In this document: in pieces, positions 1 to 11,462 of the stretch
Layout: every line of letters starts with the position of its first letter
Position numbering within the stretch: position 1 is the stretch's first letter
NCBI RefSeq assembly: GCF_020906515.1
Contig: NC_085849.1
Location: 2,046,001-2,110,000, forward strand
From: Vanrija pseudolonga
Lineage: Eukaryota > Basidiomycota > Tremellomycetes > Trichosporonales > Trichosporonaceae
Reading direction: 5' to 3'
DNA: 64,000 nt
Translations under genes and position numbers: made by a program
Notes under the pieces: generated by a model
What the model was told of the DNA's origin: nothing
Databases searched by the model: none
Seen by the model: only the letters and a program-made list of their open reading frames with translations

Positions 1-2706
1 CTCGTTGCGCATGATGCTCGAGACGGCAATGGCCGTGCGCGCGCCGCAGCGGTCGCAGTGGGCCGTTGGGCGCTCGCCGATTGGCGCCGCGCTCGCCCCG
101 TCGCGCTCTACCTCGACGGCGGGGTGCACGAACAGATTCGACGGCGTGGGGATGGCCGACAGCGCGGCCGGGACGAGGCTCTGGATCGGGCCAATGTCGA
201 GCGTGAGCAGCGACGCGCACGTGTCGGCATCTGACGGGCGCGGGCCCTTGCCCAGCGCCGCGAGTACATCGCCCCATACCGCCAAGTCGACGCTCTCTCG
301 CACCAGCGCGTCGGCGATGCGCTCGGAAGCCACGGCCGTCGCGTTGTTTGACCTCGCCGCCGAGCTCTCCGGCCCGCGGATGGGCCGGTCGAGCGTCGAC
401 ACGAACTTTGCAAACGCCGCCAGGAGGGCGACGAGCCGCGCGAGGATGCGCCGCAGGAGCGGGTGGATGAGGTACAGCAGTCGCGTAGAGCCCTCGGTGA
501 TGGCTTCGGACGACGCCCACTCGGACTGCGCGCGCTCCGTTATCGCGTCGCGACACGTGCGACCGACGACGGACAGGCCCCACTCGAACACATCGACGAG
601 GTTCCAGATGGAGTCTAGAGGAGTCAGCTCGCATACCGTTTCCTCGCCCGAACCGCACTCACCCAGGTCAAACGTGATGGCCCCATTGTTCTCGTCACCG
701 CAGAGGAAGAAGATCTGGCTCGCCTCACCCATGCGGATGAGCTCGACGGCAAGCGACTTGCGCGGGTCGTCGGCCTGCGCCCACACAGCGACCTGAAGAC
801 GGAGGATATGCGGCACGTAGCTGCGCGAGTGCTTGATGAACATGTCCAGCGCCTTCTCAAGGATGGCCTTTGCGAGGTCGTTTGCGTCGGCGTGGGGGAC
901 GGTTGCGAACGCCGCGCGAATGGCATCGCTCCAGTCGACGCCTTGGACGACGGCGAGCTCGACGCTGCGTGCACACCGCTTGGCCACCTCCTTGATCGTT
1001 TCTGACGGGGTGGGCGACTCGACCTCGAGCCGCGGCGACGGGACGAGTCGCGGGCGCGAGCCGACGCTGAGCAGCGCCACGACACCCATCTCGCCGCGCT
1101 TCGGGCCCTGGCTGGGGATGATGACCGCGTCGCCAAACGCGAGGCTCGGGTCCAGCGCCACCTCCTCGCCGACGAGGGCCGACCACCGGTCGCCGGTGTC
1201 CATGGCGTTCCCGCTGCCGGCGAGGTTGACGTGCGAGAGGCTCAGTCCCGTGGGCGAGGAGATCAGCGCCAACGCCAGGCTGTGCGGCGGCACGTCGGGG
1301 AGAGGAGCGAGCGCGACGATCACGGTGCCCTCGGGCGACAGCGCCGTCTGCTGCGCCTTGGCGGCCGGGAACCAGTCCATGGCCTGGGGCCCATCTGTCG
1401 ACGCTCCAATCTCCTTGAAACCGTCCACGACCGTAATCTTGCGCTTACGCAGCTCGCACAGCTCGAACCGCATACGCTGCCGTGGTGGCAGGGTGGGCTT
1501 GAGGCTCTCCTCGACGTCGCGGTAGACAAGGACGACGCCGACGCCTTCGTCAGCGTCCTTGGCCTCCCCGCCATCCCCAGTCCCATTCGCGTGCGTGCTC
1601 GCACTGCCGCCGTTGGGCAGCGACACAAACGACACGTACTCGAGGCGCGCTTCCGGCGTGCCCGTGCTGTTGTCAAACGGCGGGGGTCTCGGGCGGGGCA
1701 GCGACGGCAGCGGTGTCGTGGCCAGGTATGGCAGCTTGTTGGCATCGAGCCCAAACTCGATTCTGATGACGCTAACCTCGCCGTTCGCCTCGACAGCCGC
1801 CCACACGCTGTCGTTGCCGCCGACCATGCCGATCCATCCGCGCTGCGCGCGGAACGCCGACGTCCTCGGACCAGGGTTCGTGAGCCCGGCGTAGCTGCGC
1901 ACACCGATGGGGCACCGGAGCGAGTTGAGCTGCCAGCTCATGCCGTTCGCGTGGTCCGCGAGCGCGGTACCAGTCAAGTTGTCGGCGGGGTTGGACGCCG
2001 ACGAGTGCGTGTCGAGGATCACTGGCGCGGGAACCGGGTGAGGATGGAAGAGGTAGATGAGCTCGGATGTGAGCACGATCGACGTCGGTCCGCGGCCGGC
2101 AGCAGCGGCGTACGAAGGGGGCGGGGTCGGGCCGAAGGCCGGCGCGGCCTTGTTGCCGCCTGGTCCGAGGCGCGTGCGTGGGGGATACACATAAGTCATG
2201 GCGAGCGGGGGCGACGACAGGGGGAAGGCCGAGAGCGGCATAAAGCTGCCTGGGACGGAGGACGGCTCGAGCAGCGAGCCGCCGTAGACCATGAGGTCGC
2301 CCGACTCGTCAGAGCGTGCCCCGATGCCGAGGTTGGTGTCGTTCAGCTCGGTGGAGCGGAAGCTCGTGATCCACGCGCCGTCGGGCGAGATGGTGAGCTT
2401 CTCGGCGCGGCTGAACGGCGGCGGGATGGGCAGCGCGCGCGGCGGCGTGTCGGCAAAGACGGACGTCACGACGTGGTGCCGCCCGCTGGCCGCGGTGGAG
2501 GGGTACACCAGCGCCGAGGTGAGCGGGTGGAACGCGGCGGCGTATCTGTGTGCGTGTTAGTAGATACACAGAGGAGTTGCTTACGGGTTGGGCTGGACGC
2601 GAGACGCCTCGCTGAGCCTCTGCATGCGGAGCAGGCCCTCGCGAGACGTCTCGGCCGGGTCGGGGTGCTCGCCGTTCGCGGGCGTGCTGACGTTGACGTC
2701 GACCAT
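1..2706 (-). CDS. MED16: Mediator complex subunit 16 (Med16/Sin4), 3' end cut by window start
   Basis: Two exons are visible (2706-2585 and 2545-1) around a 39-bp intron with a GTAAGC donor and ACAG acceptor. They encode 889 residues, and the frame is still open at base 1. The chosen ATG at 2706 starts MVDVNVSTPANG. The N-terminal two thirds looks like the WD40/beta-propeller part of Med16. The later part contains a helical stretch LLYLIHPLLRRILARL followed by VRESVDLAVWGDVL, which matches the conserved C-terminal Med16 region as I remember it. A CDRCG pair near the window edge fits the terminal zinc-like Cys motif, so little of the protein should be missing. Med16 belongs to the Mediator tail and relays activator signals to RNA polymerase II in the nucleus. 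The identification is from motif memory, not a search. A large open frame on the opposite strand is a shadow. Confidence 0.72.
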
Positions 2707-3075
2707 GGTGCAGGCGTTCGGTGTCTGTGTGACCAGGGCAGGCCTGGGTCGAGGATGTGCTCGTTGGTGAGCTCTGCGTGCAGGGTAGATGAGTGATGGT
2801 TCGTGGACAAACAGTTCGTTGCCGGTAGCTGGAGCAGCAGGACAATGGGACCGAAGGGATGATGGACATGAGGTATGACATTTTGCTCCCGCTCGCCTTT
2901 GTGGCGGCTGCGGAGAATACGAACAGAAGGACAGTTGATGCTATGGACGGACAGTGATCCAGTGACACTACTTGGAAAGCGCGAGCATGCGCAGACAATG
3001 GGGCAGACAGCATGGTATGACAGCGGGAACGACAGTTGGGGGCGAGTCGGCGCGAGGACGCAAGCCTGCACTCGA
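2707..3075. other. spacer between MED16 and the bZIP gene
   Basis: This 369-bp stretch should hold the MED16 promoter and leader and the 3' end of the bZIP-like transcript, since both genes run on the minus strand. I see no gene and no distinctive repeat in it. Confidence 0.6.
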
Positions 3076-4276
3076 TCACGCCGCCTCGCGCTTGGCGGCG
3101 ACATCCTCGGCGAGCTTGGTCGCCGTCATCGGGCACGTCCCTGCTGATCAGCGCCAGGCAAGCAGGCAGAAACTCACTGCCAACAGCCGACTGGAACGCC
3201 TTGGCCTTCTTCGACAGCTTGAGGAAGGCGTTCTCCGGCCTGACTTCCTTGCGTGTGACCGCCCTGACCACGGCGAGGACCTCGGCCTGGAAATCCCAGC
3301 CCTGAGCGTCAGCTCGCTACCACGTTCGCAGCTCACGAGACCGTTCAGAGTCTTGTTCTTGGCGCGGTATTTTGACTGCGCCGAGCGGTTCTGGGACTGG
3401 CGCCTCTCTCCGGAACGGTGACGAGCCGTCTTTGGTGCGGCTGGGGCGGGCGGGGCTTTGGCCCGCTTCCTCGAGGAGGTGCGGGCAGTTGGGGTGGCCG
3501 GCATGTACTCGTCCTCGGAGTCACTAGCGGGCGACACAGACAACGATTGCTGGGGAGATCCGGGCGAGGAGTACGTGTCGAGAGGCTCGACTTTGACGAC
3601 CAGCATATTGTCGCTGCTCAGCTCGTCGACCTCTTCGTCGAGGTCCATGCGGCCGGCCTCGGAGCCGCGGTGGGTCACAGGGAGGGGGCCGATGTGAAAA
3701 GCCACCTCGTTGCACTGATACGGTCAGCACTGATCGACCTGGGAATGACGGTACTCACCGTTGGTGCGGGGGGCTGGTACGGGGCGGGGCTGTGGATGTT
3801 GAGGTGTTGTTCCACGTCCGCGGGGGTTGGTTCCCAGAACTGCAGCTGACCGCCATACACCGGGGCCGCGAGGCTGTAGTAGCCTGGGGACGTGGGGTGT
3901 CCCCCAAACAGTGTACGAGGGTCCACTGTGGGGGAAGGGATGGAGTGCACGGGTGGGAGGAGGCGGTCGTCGAGGACGTTGTCGCCGAACGCGCTATCGG
4001 CGGGGGTACGGTTGCTGAGGAGGTTGTCGCTGGGGGAACCGCCCGAGAGTGTCACGTCGAGAGACCCGGTCGGTGAGCAGGCCTACGGTGTGAGCTTGTT
4101 GTGCACGACAAAAGGCTATCAGTAGCTCAGAAGACTCACCGACCGCACGTTGTCGCGTGACCCGTCCATCTTGGGATCACCATGTCAGCTCAACATGAGG
4201 TGAGCGGCGAGTGACAGATACTCACGGCGAGAGGCGTGGAGGGGATCACCACACGCAGAGGCTGCCAGGAGACCAT
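3076..4276 (-). CDS. bZIP-like transcription factor with a weak zipper
   Basis: Five exons are predicted: 4169-4140, 4082-3759, 3714-3337, 3301-3178 and 3143-3076, giving 307 residues from the ATG at 4169. An upstream ATG at 4276 could add a 17-residue in-frame exon (4276-4226), so the start is uncertain. Near residues 218-244 lies a basic region, RRQSQNRSAQSKYRAKNK, with the bZIP N-x7-R spacing and the AQ..YR form of Yap/ATF-like factors. A leucine follows nine residues after the key Arg, as in true bZIPs, but the next heptad position is Glu and the helix that follows (WDFQAEVLAVV) is a poor zipper. Upstream is a Pro/Ser-rich stretch with acidic patches (DLDEEVDELS). It is likely a nuclear DNA-binding protein; target genes are unknown. 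The last intron ends in CAGCAG, so two acceptors three bases apart are possible. Confidence 0.6.
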
Positions 4277-5819
4277 TGTGGTTCCTCAACAAGAATGAAT
4301 GTGTGTGAGCGAACAATGAGCACACAGAGGGAGAGACAGGGGGATGACGGGGGGGGGGGAGAGAGGGAAGACAGGCAAGGTGAGGAAGACGAGGAAGGCG
4401 AGGAAGACGGCTCACTCTTTAACAGCCACACCCCAGCCCTACCAGCACCACTCGCAGACTCCGAGTCTCTGCGCCTCGGTCAACCCGGTTAATCAAAGGA
4501 GTGGGCGTGGCGTGCAGATCATCAGTGTTGCTGCCTCGAGGCAGGCAGGGACAAACAAACACTGACGCGCAGGGCTTGTCTGGCAATCTTCTGCCACACT
4601 ATCTGTCCAAGGCATATCATCCGGCCTTTAGATTGCAAGGGGGTGTAATGGGGCGTCAGTCTCAAACTCGCCCCCGCAGCCGCGGTGGCTATCACGAGTG
4701 AGTGCAGGGGTAAGCAACGGCGATCATCACCTCGCAGCCGGCGACAACTACGGCCTGCTCGGCAACCTGCATCGAGGCCGCGACGCGCCCGGGCGTCAAA
4801 TTGCACGGAGGGCTCGGAGGGCTCGGGCCGCGCAACGTGGTGAGTGAGTGGTGAGTGGTCCGTGCGGGGCGGGGCGTGGTAGAGGGCGGGCGGCGGCGCT
4901 GCCTCACTGCAGCGCGCAGACGCTTGGGCCGTATGTACCGACAATACCACGGCGCTTTGGCCTCATACGCCCGCCGTGTCCCGAGCCGTTTCGGACACGA
5001 CACGGGTACACGGGCGCGCGCGCGTGAGGTCAGTGCTTGAGAGGGGCGTGGGCGTGGGCGTGGGCGTGGGTGACGGCTGGAGGCTGGACGATGGGGAGGG
5101 AGGTGGTCGCTGGTCGCTGTGGCACACAAACTCCAACGGCAGTTGGTGGTGGTGGTTGTCGATGCATGCACCTGCCACTCTGGCGCACGCTCTCACGATT
5201 TGGGGTGCTTGCATAAACGCGGGACGGGTTCTAATGGAAAGCGAAACGCGCGACGCGGGGCCGCAATGTGAATGGTGAAACGACCTTATGACGTATGGGG
5301 CAATTTGGGTAGTGCTGCTGCGTGGAAGTAAGGCCAAGGCAAGGCAGGCTGGCGGCAGTCAGGCCAGGCGCTGTAGGCGCGTGCGAGGCACCCGGTCCAC
5401 GGTCCCCTCAATTGTGCAACCCGGTCACACCCACGGAGAGCAAGAGCAGAGACTGCAAGCATGCATGAACCCTGGAGCCGTGGAGACATTTACATGCCAG
5501 GCAAGGCAAGTGCAGAGCCAAAGGCAAACTGGCAACGGCAACGGGCTGGCTCTGTGAGCGAGCGACAAGGCGACAAGGCGACGTCCTCGCTCGCTACTCA
5601 CGACACGAGTGTCCCAGGCAAACGTGCACGTCGCCGTGTCGCATACCCCCCCTTGCCTCCTTGCCCCCCCCGCTCCGCGTCGACGCCTTGACAACCTTAC
5701 TCTTGTACTCTCTTCCTCTCCCACTCTCACCCTCAGCCCACCCCACCCCCCCCTTCCCCCCGACTTACCCTGGTACAACCCTAAGCAAGCAATCGCACTC
5801 TCAAACACACCCACCGCCC
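4277..5819. promoter_or_regulatory. divergent intergenic region
   Basis: This 1.54-kb spacer separates the minus-strand bZIP gene from the plus-strand coiled-coil gene and should contain both promoters. It holds a run of about ten G near 4350, four perfect tandem GGGCGT units at 5044-5067, and C-rich tracts near 5650-5760 just before the downstream gene. Open frames here are short, inconsistent in codon use and lack known domains, so I call no gene. Confidence 0.5.
5044..5067 (+). repeat. four tandem GGGCGT hexamers
   Basis: Four perfect GGGCGT units follow each other in the divergent promoter region and are followed by GGGT. On the other strand this reads ACGCCC, a GC-box-like element of the sort C2H2 zinc-finger proteins bind. 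No function is shown by the sequence alone. Confidence 0.8.
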
Positions 5820-6443
5820 ATGGCCAGGTGAGTCTCAGTTTCCGACAAACACCCATCGCTCCGTTACTCCTTTCACCGTCCAGTAACTCACCACCACGCC
5901 CAGCATGTCGCACGCAAACGGCTTTGCACTCCCCTCGCTCCCCAACACGTCGACCTCGTCGCTCCTCGACGCCGTGGTTGGCGGCCGCACCCAGCCTGCC
6001 GCCGGCGCGCCCCAGCTTGGCCGCCTCGCAGAGGAGCCGCTCGGCGACGCCAGTGCACGTGTCAACCACCGCGCCGGTAACCACCACCACAACAACGGCG
6101 GCAACGGCGCGCCGCAGCAGTCCGAGGCCGACGTCGCAGAGCTCGAACGCAAGCTCGAGAAGCGGTGAGTAGCAGCACGCGCGGGCGTGGGTGCGTGGGC
6201 GCGGGCAGCAGTCACAGTAGCTGCGTGCGCATTCCGACGACGCCGTCACGTAACGACGACGGCGCACCGCCCAGGCCCACCCACCCACCCCTTTGCCTAG
6301 CGACGCCTCTCGCTGACCTTGCTCCCAGGCGCTCGCTCATCCCCCACCTCGAGAGCGAGCTCGCCGCGCTCGAGGCGCAGATCAAGGAGGCCGAGGCGAG
6401 GCTCTCACGCGCGCAGGCGAGCAACTCGCCCACCAAGTCGTAA
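5820..6443 (+). CDS. small coiled-coil protein of unknown function
   Basis: Three exons are predicted: 5820-5827, 5904-6164 and 6329-6443. The first ATG (5820) reads ATG GCC AG and joins across a 76-bp intron to C ATG TCG, giving an N-terminus MASMSHANG. If translation begins at the second Met (5905) the protein has 124 residues, otherwise 127. The middle is low complexity, with an Asn/His run (NHHHNNGGNG). The last 50 residues form a charged heptad-rich helix (VAELERKLEKR, then LESELAALEAQIKEAEARL), a clear coiled coil. No known family comes to mind. Such short coiled-coil proteins are often adaptor subunits of larger complexes, but that is a guess. The second intron is 164 bp. Confidence 0.65.
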
Positions 6444-8312
6444 ATGTGAGTGTGGGTGTGGGTGGTGCGATGTGCTCCAGCGTAGCGGGCAGCGGGTGCA
6501 CTGGGCCGCCGTCGGCGCCCCTCCGGCGGCGAGTGCGAGCGTGATGCCTTCTAGCGCGGACCACCATGCATGGCGCGCGCTCGGCGCACGCTCGCAGCGG
6601 CCTTCCTCGCGGCCTTCGTCGACCGCTATCTCCGCCCGTACGCGTCGTCGTAGCTAACAAAAGGCTAGATAGACGCGGACACGTGTAGCGGCCATCGCGG
6701 CAACCCAAACATCAACAGCCGCGCGTGACCGTGACACACTGCGACAGACTCGAGGCCAGGCCAGACGGGTCCGAGCTGCGCGGGTTCTCCCAGTACCAGT
6801 TTCAACATCAAGCATTGCCTCCCAACCCCCCTGCCCACCTACACCTCACTGGGTATCATTGTTCCTTTCTCTTCCTCGTTAAGCGTCCGAGGCTTGTATA
6901 TGCTGTACCGCTGTAAGCAGCACGATGTACGCTTCCGAGTGGTGGTGGTGGTGGTGGTGGTGCCGGCGTGGGTGAGGGTGGGGGTGACGATGGCGGTGAT
7001 GGCGGTGCTCGGACGCGTGGTCTGTGCTGGGTGCGTACGGTGCGTGCGAGTCGGGCGGACTGCGTGTCTTGCGAGATGGAGATCCGACTGCTCGATCGGA
7101 CGCCAAAGTGGTAGTGGACGGGGTGGCACATGGCGAGCCAGTGGCTGTGGCAAGTCGATAGACGCCCGCCATCAAGCGCCGCTGCACCACGATCCCCAGC
7201 GAGAAGCCGAGACAGAGCTCGAGCCGATAGCTCTTGGCCGCCGGTAACCACACACCAAGCCACGTTTAATCAGTGACGTCGCGCGTCAGTCGCAGACGTC
7301 ACATCGTCATCGTTCGTGTCTCACCGACACACCGCCAACAGCTCTGAGCTTATCGCCACTGCGTGTCCCACCGTCACTGGGTGCGCGTACGCGTACGTGT
7401 GGGAGGATTGCGACGCCAGTCGTTCCGTCAACAGCATCGACGACACGGACATCGTCGTGATCATGTTCGCGGCTCCAGCGTGACCACGACCTACCTACTC
7501 ACCCAACACACAGATAAGGTACCCACTGGGAGGAGGTGACGCTCGCGGACCTCGGGCCTGGTTGGCGTGCGCTCGCTGCAGCAACTCCCGCTCCCGCGCG
7601 TTCCTGCACGCCGCTGGCTTCTGTTGTTCTCTGAAGAGTGAGCGGTGCGGTGCACGCCAAGAACGCGGGCGAGGAACGGCACGCCGCTCACCTCGCGACG
7701 GCGTCCAAGTGAGCGATGAGCGAGCGACACTGCAATTGAAAGATCGCGCGCCACGAGATTATCACGCGGTGATAAGTTGGTTGCCGCGAACGAGGCGGAG
7801 GAGGCCGCACCCGCGAACGGGCGAGTTTGGCTCGCTGTCGACTCGGCGCGTGCCAAGATGTCGCTTGTCGCCGCCTGCAGCCTGCACGGGTACGAGAGCG
7901 TACGACGGGAACCGCGTAGATGCTTTCAAGGCCGCCGGTGAGCTCGACGCCGAGATTATCGACGAAAGCCTCGGCGAATGCCAAGTTCCGTGTGTTGCCG
8001 CGCCGACCCGGCCATGGCGCACCGCACATTGTTTACTCACCGGGTTGCTCGCCATCCCACAGGCCACTGGGCGGAAATCTGCAAGTTGTGCAGCATTTCC
8101 GGGGTGCACGCGATGCGGAGATACGCAGAGTTTGTAGCATGCTCTTAGCAGCTTTGTGCTGCGCAAGAACCGAGAAACAGTGGACTGAAGGTAGTTTACG
8201 TAATACCCCTTGCCCCGGCTAGGGCCCCCACTCGAGCGAGCGACCTTGTCGCCGGGGTCTCATCTTCTCGCTTGACACACTAACATCCATCGCCGCAACA
8301 CACCCACCACCC
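6444..8312. promoter_or_regulatory. intergenic region upstream of the Zn2Cys6 gene
   Basis: This is 1.87 kb without a convincing gene. It contains a (TGG)7 tract at about 6940-6961 and a perfect 17-bp GATA palindrome at 7759-7775. Candidate short frames on the minus strand around 7490-8170 lack domains and a consistent codon pattern. The distal part should be the promoter and leader of the transcription factor that starts at 8313. Confidence 0.5.
7759..7775. promoter_or_regulatory. palindromic paired-GATA site
   Basis: The sequence reads TTATCAC-GCG-GTGATAA, two perfect inverted copies of GTGATAA around a 3-bp centre. GATAA is the core recognised by fungal GATA zinc-finger factors (nitrogen, iron and light regulators). 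Two inverted cores in a perfect palindrome suggest a paired binding site. It lies about 540 bp upstream of the Zn2Cys6 gene's ATG. Binding is inferred. Confidence 0.5.
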
Positions 8313-11300
8313 ATGCGCCTCTCGCACCCCCCGTCTCGGCTCTCCCCGCCCCCCGGGACATCGGTGCACGACCTGCTCGTGTCGGGCGCGCGCGATGGCG
8401 GGCCGGCTGGCGCCTCGGGAGCTGGCTCGGGGCACGGCGCATCGTCGTCTGCCGGGCCGAGCACCGCGGCGAGCGCGGGCTCGTCGACGCCGTCTAAACG
8501 AAAAGAGGAGGAGCGGGTCCCAAAACGCGGCTACCGCGCTTGTGTGAGTGGTGCTGGCAGCGGCGTGTGGCGCAGCGTGCGGCCTGGCGAGGGCGAGGTC
8601 GACCATAGCCGCCATACTGACTCCCCAGGTCCACTGCCGACTGCGCAAGGCAAAGTGCGATCTCGGCGACGTCAATGCGCCATCCGAGCCACCGTGTACG
8701 CGCTGCAGGCGCGAGCAGCGCAATTGTGTCTTCTTGCCAAGTGTGAGTACTACTGCTACTGCCGAGTTGCGATAGATGGTAGGGAGTGGTGGGCCGGAGG
8801 CAGCGGAGACGCCACGAGCTGACAAACAACCAACAGAAGCGCCGCAGAAAGGCAGCACAGGACGATGAGCCAGAGATCTACTCTGCTGGCGCCGAGGCCA
8901 ACGGTGGTGGCAGTGGGGGTGCCGGAGGAGGCGGGGCAGCAGGATTCCAAACACAACCAATGCCCGCTTTCACCGCGACGGGCCTTAGCTCGCTCGCCGG
9001 CCCGAGCCATGCCGCGGGTGCCAACGGCGGGGGAGGGCTATCGCACGGACATGGCGGCCAGGGCGCTCACGCGCACTCTCTCCCGCATGGGCAGCTTCAT
9101 GGAAACCATTTAGCCGGCGAGTGGGCTGCGCCGCGCCCCCAGATGCCGGGCCAGGTCGACCTTCACCACTCTGGCGGCAGCAGCGGCGCCGGTGCGCACC
9201 AGCACCAGCACCACCACTCTGGAAACGACGGCTCGTCTCACGGCATGGCATCTTACCCGGCCGCTGGCACCGGCCCAAGCACCGGTGCCAGCGGTGCGAG
9301 TGGCAGTGCGGGCGGCTGGTCATCTGACAACCTCGGCCTGTTCGACCACAAGCCGTCGCCCCTGTTCGACCCGCCGTCGACCAAGACCGTCTCCTCGATC
9401 GGGTCCGTGTCCACCGAGTCGCCCAACCACCAGGGACGCAGGCGCCGGAATCCGTCAGAGCCGGATGCGACGCGCCGCATCGTGGTCGCAAGCTTCAACA
9501 ATGAGACGGACGCGCTCGAGATTCTCGCCAATGCCGCCACTGATGCCGATGGTGATTCGGGCCCCGAGAAGGGCGACGACAGCGCGGCGGCGAGGAACAA
9601 GCGCGTCGCGTGGGACGACGAACGGCCGCGCTCCATCGCCGACTTTGTTCTCATCAAGCGTGGTGTGCTCGACGAGGAGAGACTCGAGCAGTTGGTGGAG
9701 ATCTTCTTCCAGCACCACCACCCTGTGTTGGTGAGTTACGTGGCTTTCGATGAGGCACGCAGCTCACGCCCCAGCCCATTGTGCAAACGGTTCGCATCCC
9801 GCACACAAAGGAACAGCTCGCAAGTCTGTCCTACACCGACCCGTTCCTGCTTTGCTCCATTGTGTGCGTCGCGTCCCACCACCACCCGGATCTCGGCATG
9901 AAGGATATCCATGAGCGGACGTATGCGCTCATCCGCGAGACGATCGCAGATTACTCGTGCTCGGGCCTCCAGCCCAGCATTGGCTTTGTCGAAGGCGTGC
10001 TCATCCTCGCCGAGAACCTGCCCGCCGAGCGTCTGTCCTCCAAGTTTACGGATATGGCTGGGCCGACGCGCGAGACCCATGGGCTCGGGCTCCACGGAAC
10101 CGAGAACCGCCGCGCTTGGGCATTGACAGGAACAGCCATTCGAGCGGCGTACGGCCTGGGGTTGGACCGCCTCGCCCTCGAAGACGGCGAGCAAAATGTC
10201 GACCTTGAGCGGGCACGTGGGGTCTGGACCTGGTGCTACCTTTACGATCGAACGCTTGGGCTCCGCACGGGGCTGGCATTCTGGAGTCGAGGCCCCGCAA
10301 TCTGTTTTAGCGGCTACTCGAGCATATCGCAGACGGGTGAGGCGGCAGCGGCGATTCACTTCCCCTACATGATGAACCCGACCTCGGCGACCCCGGGCGA
10401 ACCGCCGACTCTGGTCGACGTCAACGAGTCGGCATCCATGATGCAGGCACATCTCGAGCTCACCCAGATCATGACCAACGCGCATGACATCCTCTTCTCC
10501 ACACCATCGCGGACGTCGGCTCTGGTGCGCAAGGGCGAGTACTTCAAGTTCCTGGAGCACTTTAAGCGTGCCCTCGACTCGTTCACTGTCACCTGGAAAG
10601 ACAAATCGTGGCGCGTCGACAGCGTGCGCGAATTGACTTGGTGCACATATCACTTTGTCCGGCTCTATGTCTCGGCCTTTGCCTTCCAGGCACACGTGCA
10701 GCGAGCGCAGGAGCGCGCCGAGCAGGAGCGTGAACCTCGGGCAGGCGCCGTGTCCATGTTTCCCCGAGGCTCGGCGACAAGCCCCGACGCGCTGTTCATC
10801 TACGACTCGATCGACTCGGCGCACGAGATTCTGCACATCTGCATCCGACTCGCACAGTCGGGCGTGCTGCGCTACCTTCCTAGCCGGTACCTCATCAACT
10901 TTGCATACAGCGGCACGTTTGCCCTCAAGGCTGCGTACTCTGGGGCTGTGGGAAAGGGCGACGCAGCCAAGACTATTGAGCTGGTTGACCGAGTTTGTGC
11001 AGCTCTTATCCTCGCCAGCCCCGACAAGGACCACCCTGCGTGCCGCTACGGTCAGATGCTGCGGCTCTTGTCCAAGCGACTGGCTGAGCTCAGTGATGCG
11101 AGTGTGAGTAGTGGCGTCGTGTGTGTGGATTGTGTACGCCTCTGACAGCTCCACAGGCTGTGCCCTCGCGATTCCCCACGCCCGAACCTTCCACTGCGCC
11201 CGACATGCCAGTGCTCCCCATCCAGATGAGTTCGCTGTCTGCACTCGCCAACGAGCAGATGGCGCGTGATACTGGAGATGTCGTTGGTGGAGGCGGAGTC

Positions 11301-11462
11301 TTGGCTCAAGATCCAGGCACCACCAACGGCGCAGCAGCCTTGTTTGACCTCACCCAAGTGCCTGCCAATCTGTTTGATGTCGATGTCGACGTCGGCTTCA
11401 ACCTCGACGGGTTCTGGGACGACTTTACCCTTACTGATAGTGGTGGCTTCCCGTTCCGATGA
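8313..11462 (+). CDS. Zn2Cys6 fungal-type transcription factor, 957 aa
   Basis: Five exons (8313-8543, 8629-8742, 8837-9730, 9775-11103, 11157-11462) join in frame. The zinc cluster spans residues 77-110 with Cys at 77, 80, 87, 100, 103 and 110 (Cx2Cx6Cx12Cx2Cx6C), and a basic KRRRK linker follows. The first intron falls directly after the first cysteine codon. Residues 115-330 are Gly/Ser/His-rich, with an HQHQHHH run. From about residue 390 comes a long helical middle-homology region (EQLVEIFFQHHHPVL onward) typical of Fungal_trans domains. The C-terminus is acidic and hydrophobic (FDVDVDVGF) and looks like an activation domain. It should act as a nuclear DNA-binding regulator, probably at CGG-type sites. 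It resembles Leu3/War1/PrtT-type factors in layout, but I cannot name the target pathway. Confidence 0.9.

Noticed and set aside
1231-2796. 521-codon plus-strand open frame opposite MED16
   Set aside because: It lies opposite the Med16 coding frame, is Arg/Gly/Val-rich without a domain, and is the usual mirror frame produced by GC-rich codon bias.
9736-11244. 502-codon minus-strand open frame across the Zn2Cys6 gene
   Set aside because: It is antisense to a well-supported exon, shows no domain, and its composition is that of a complement frame.
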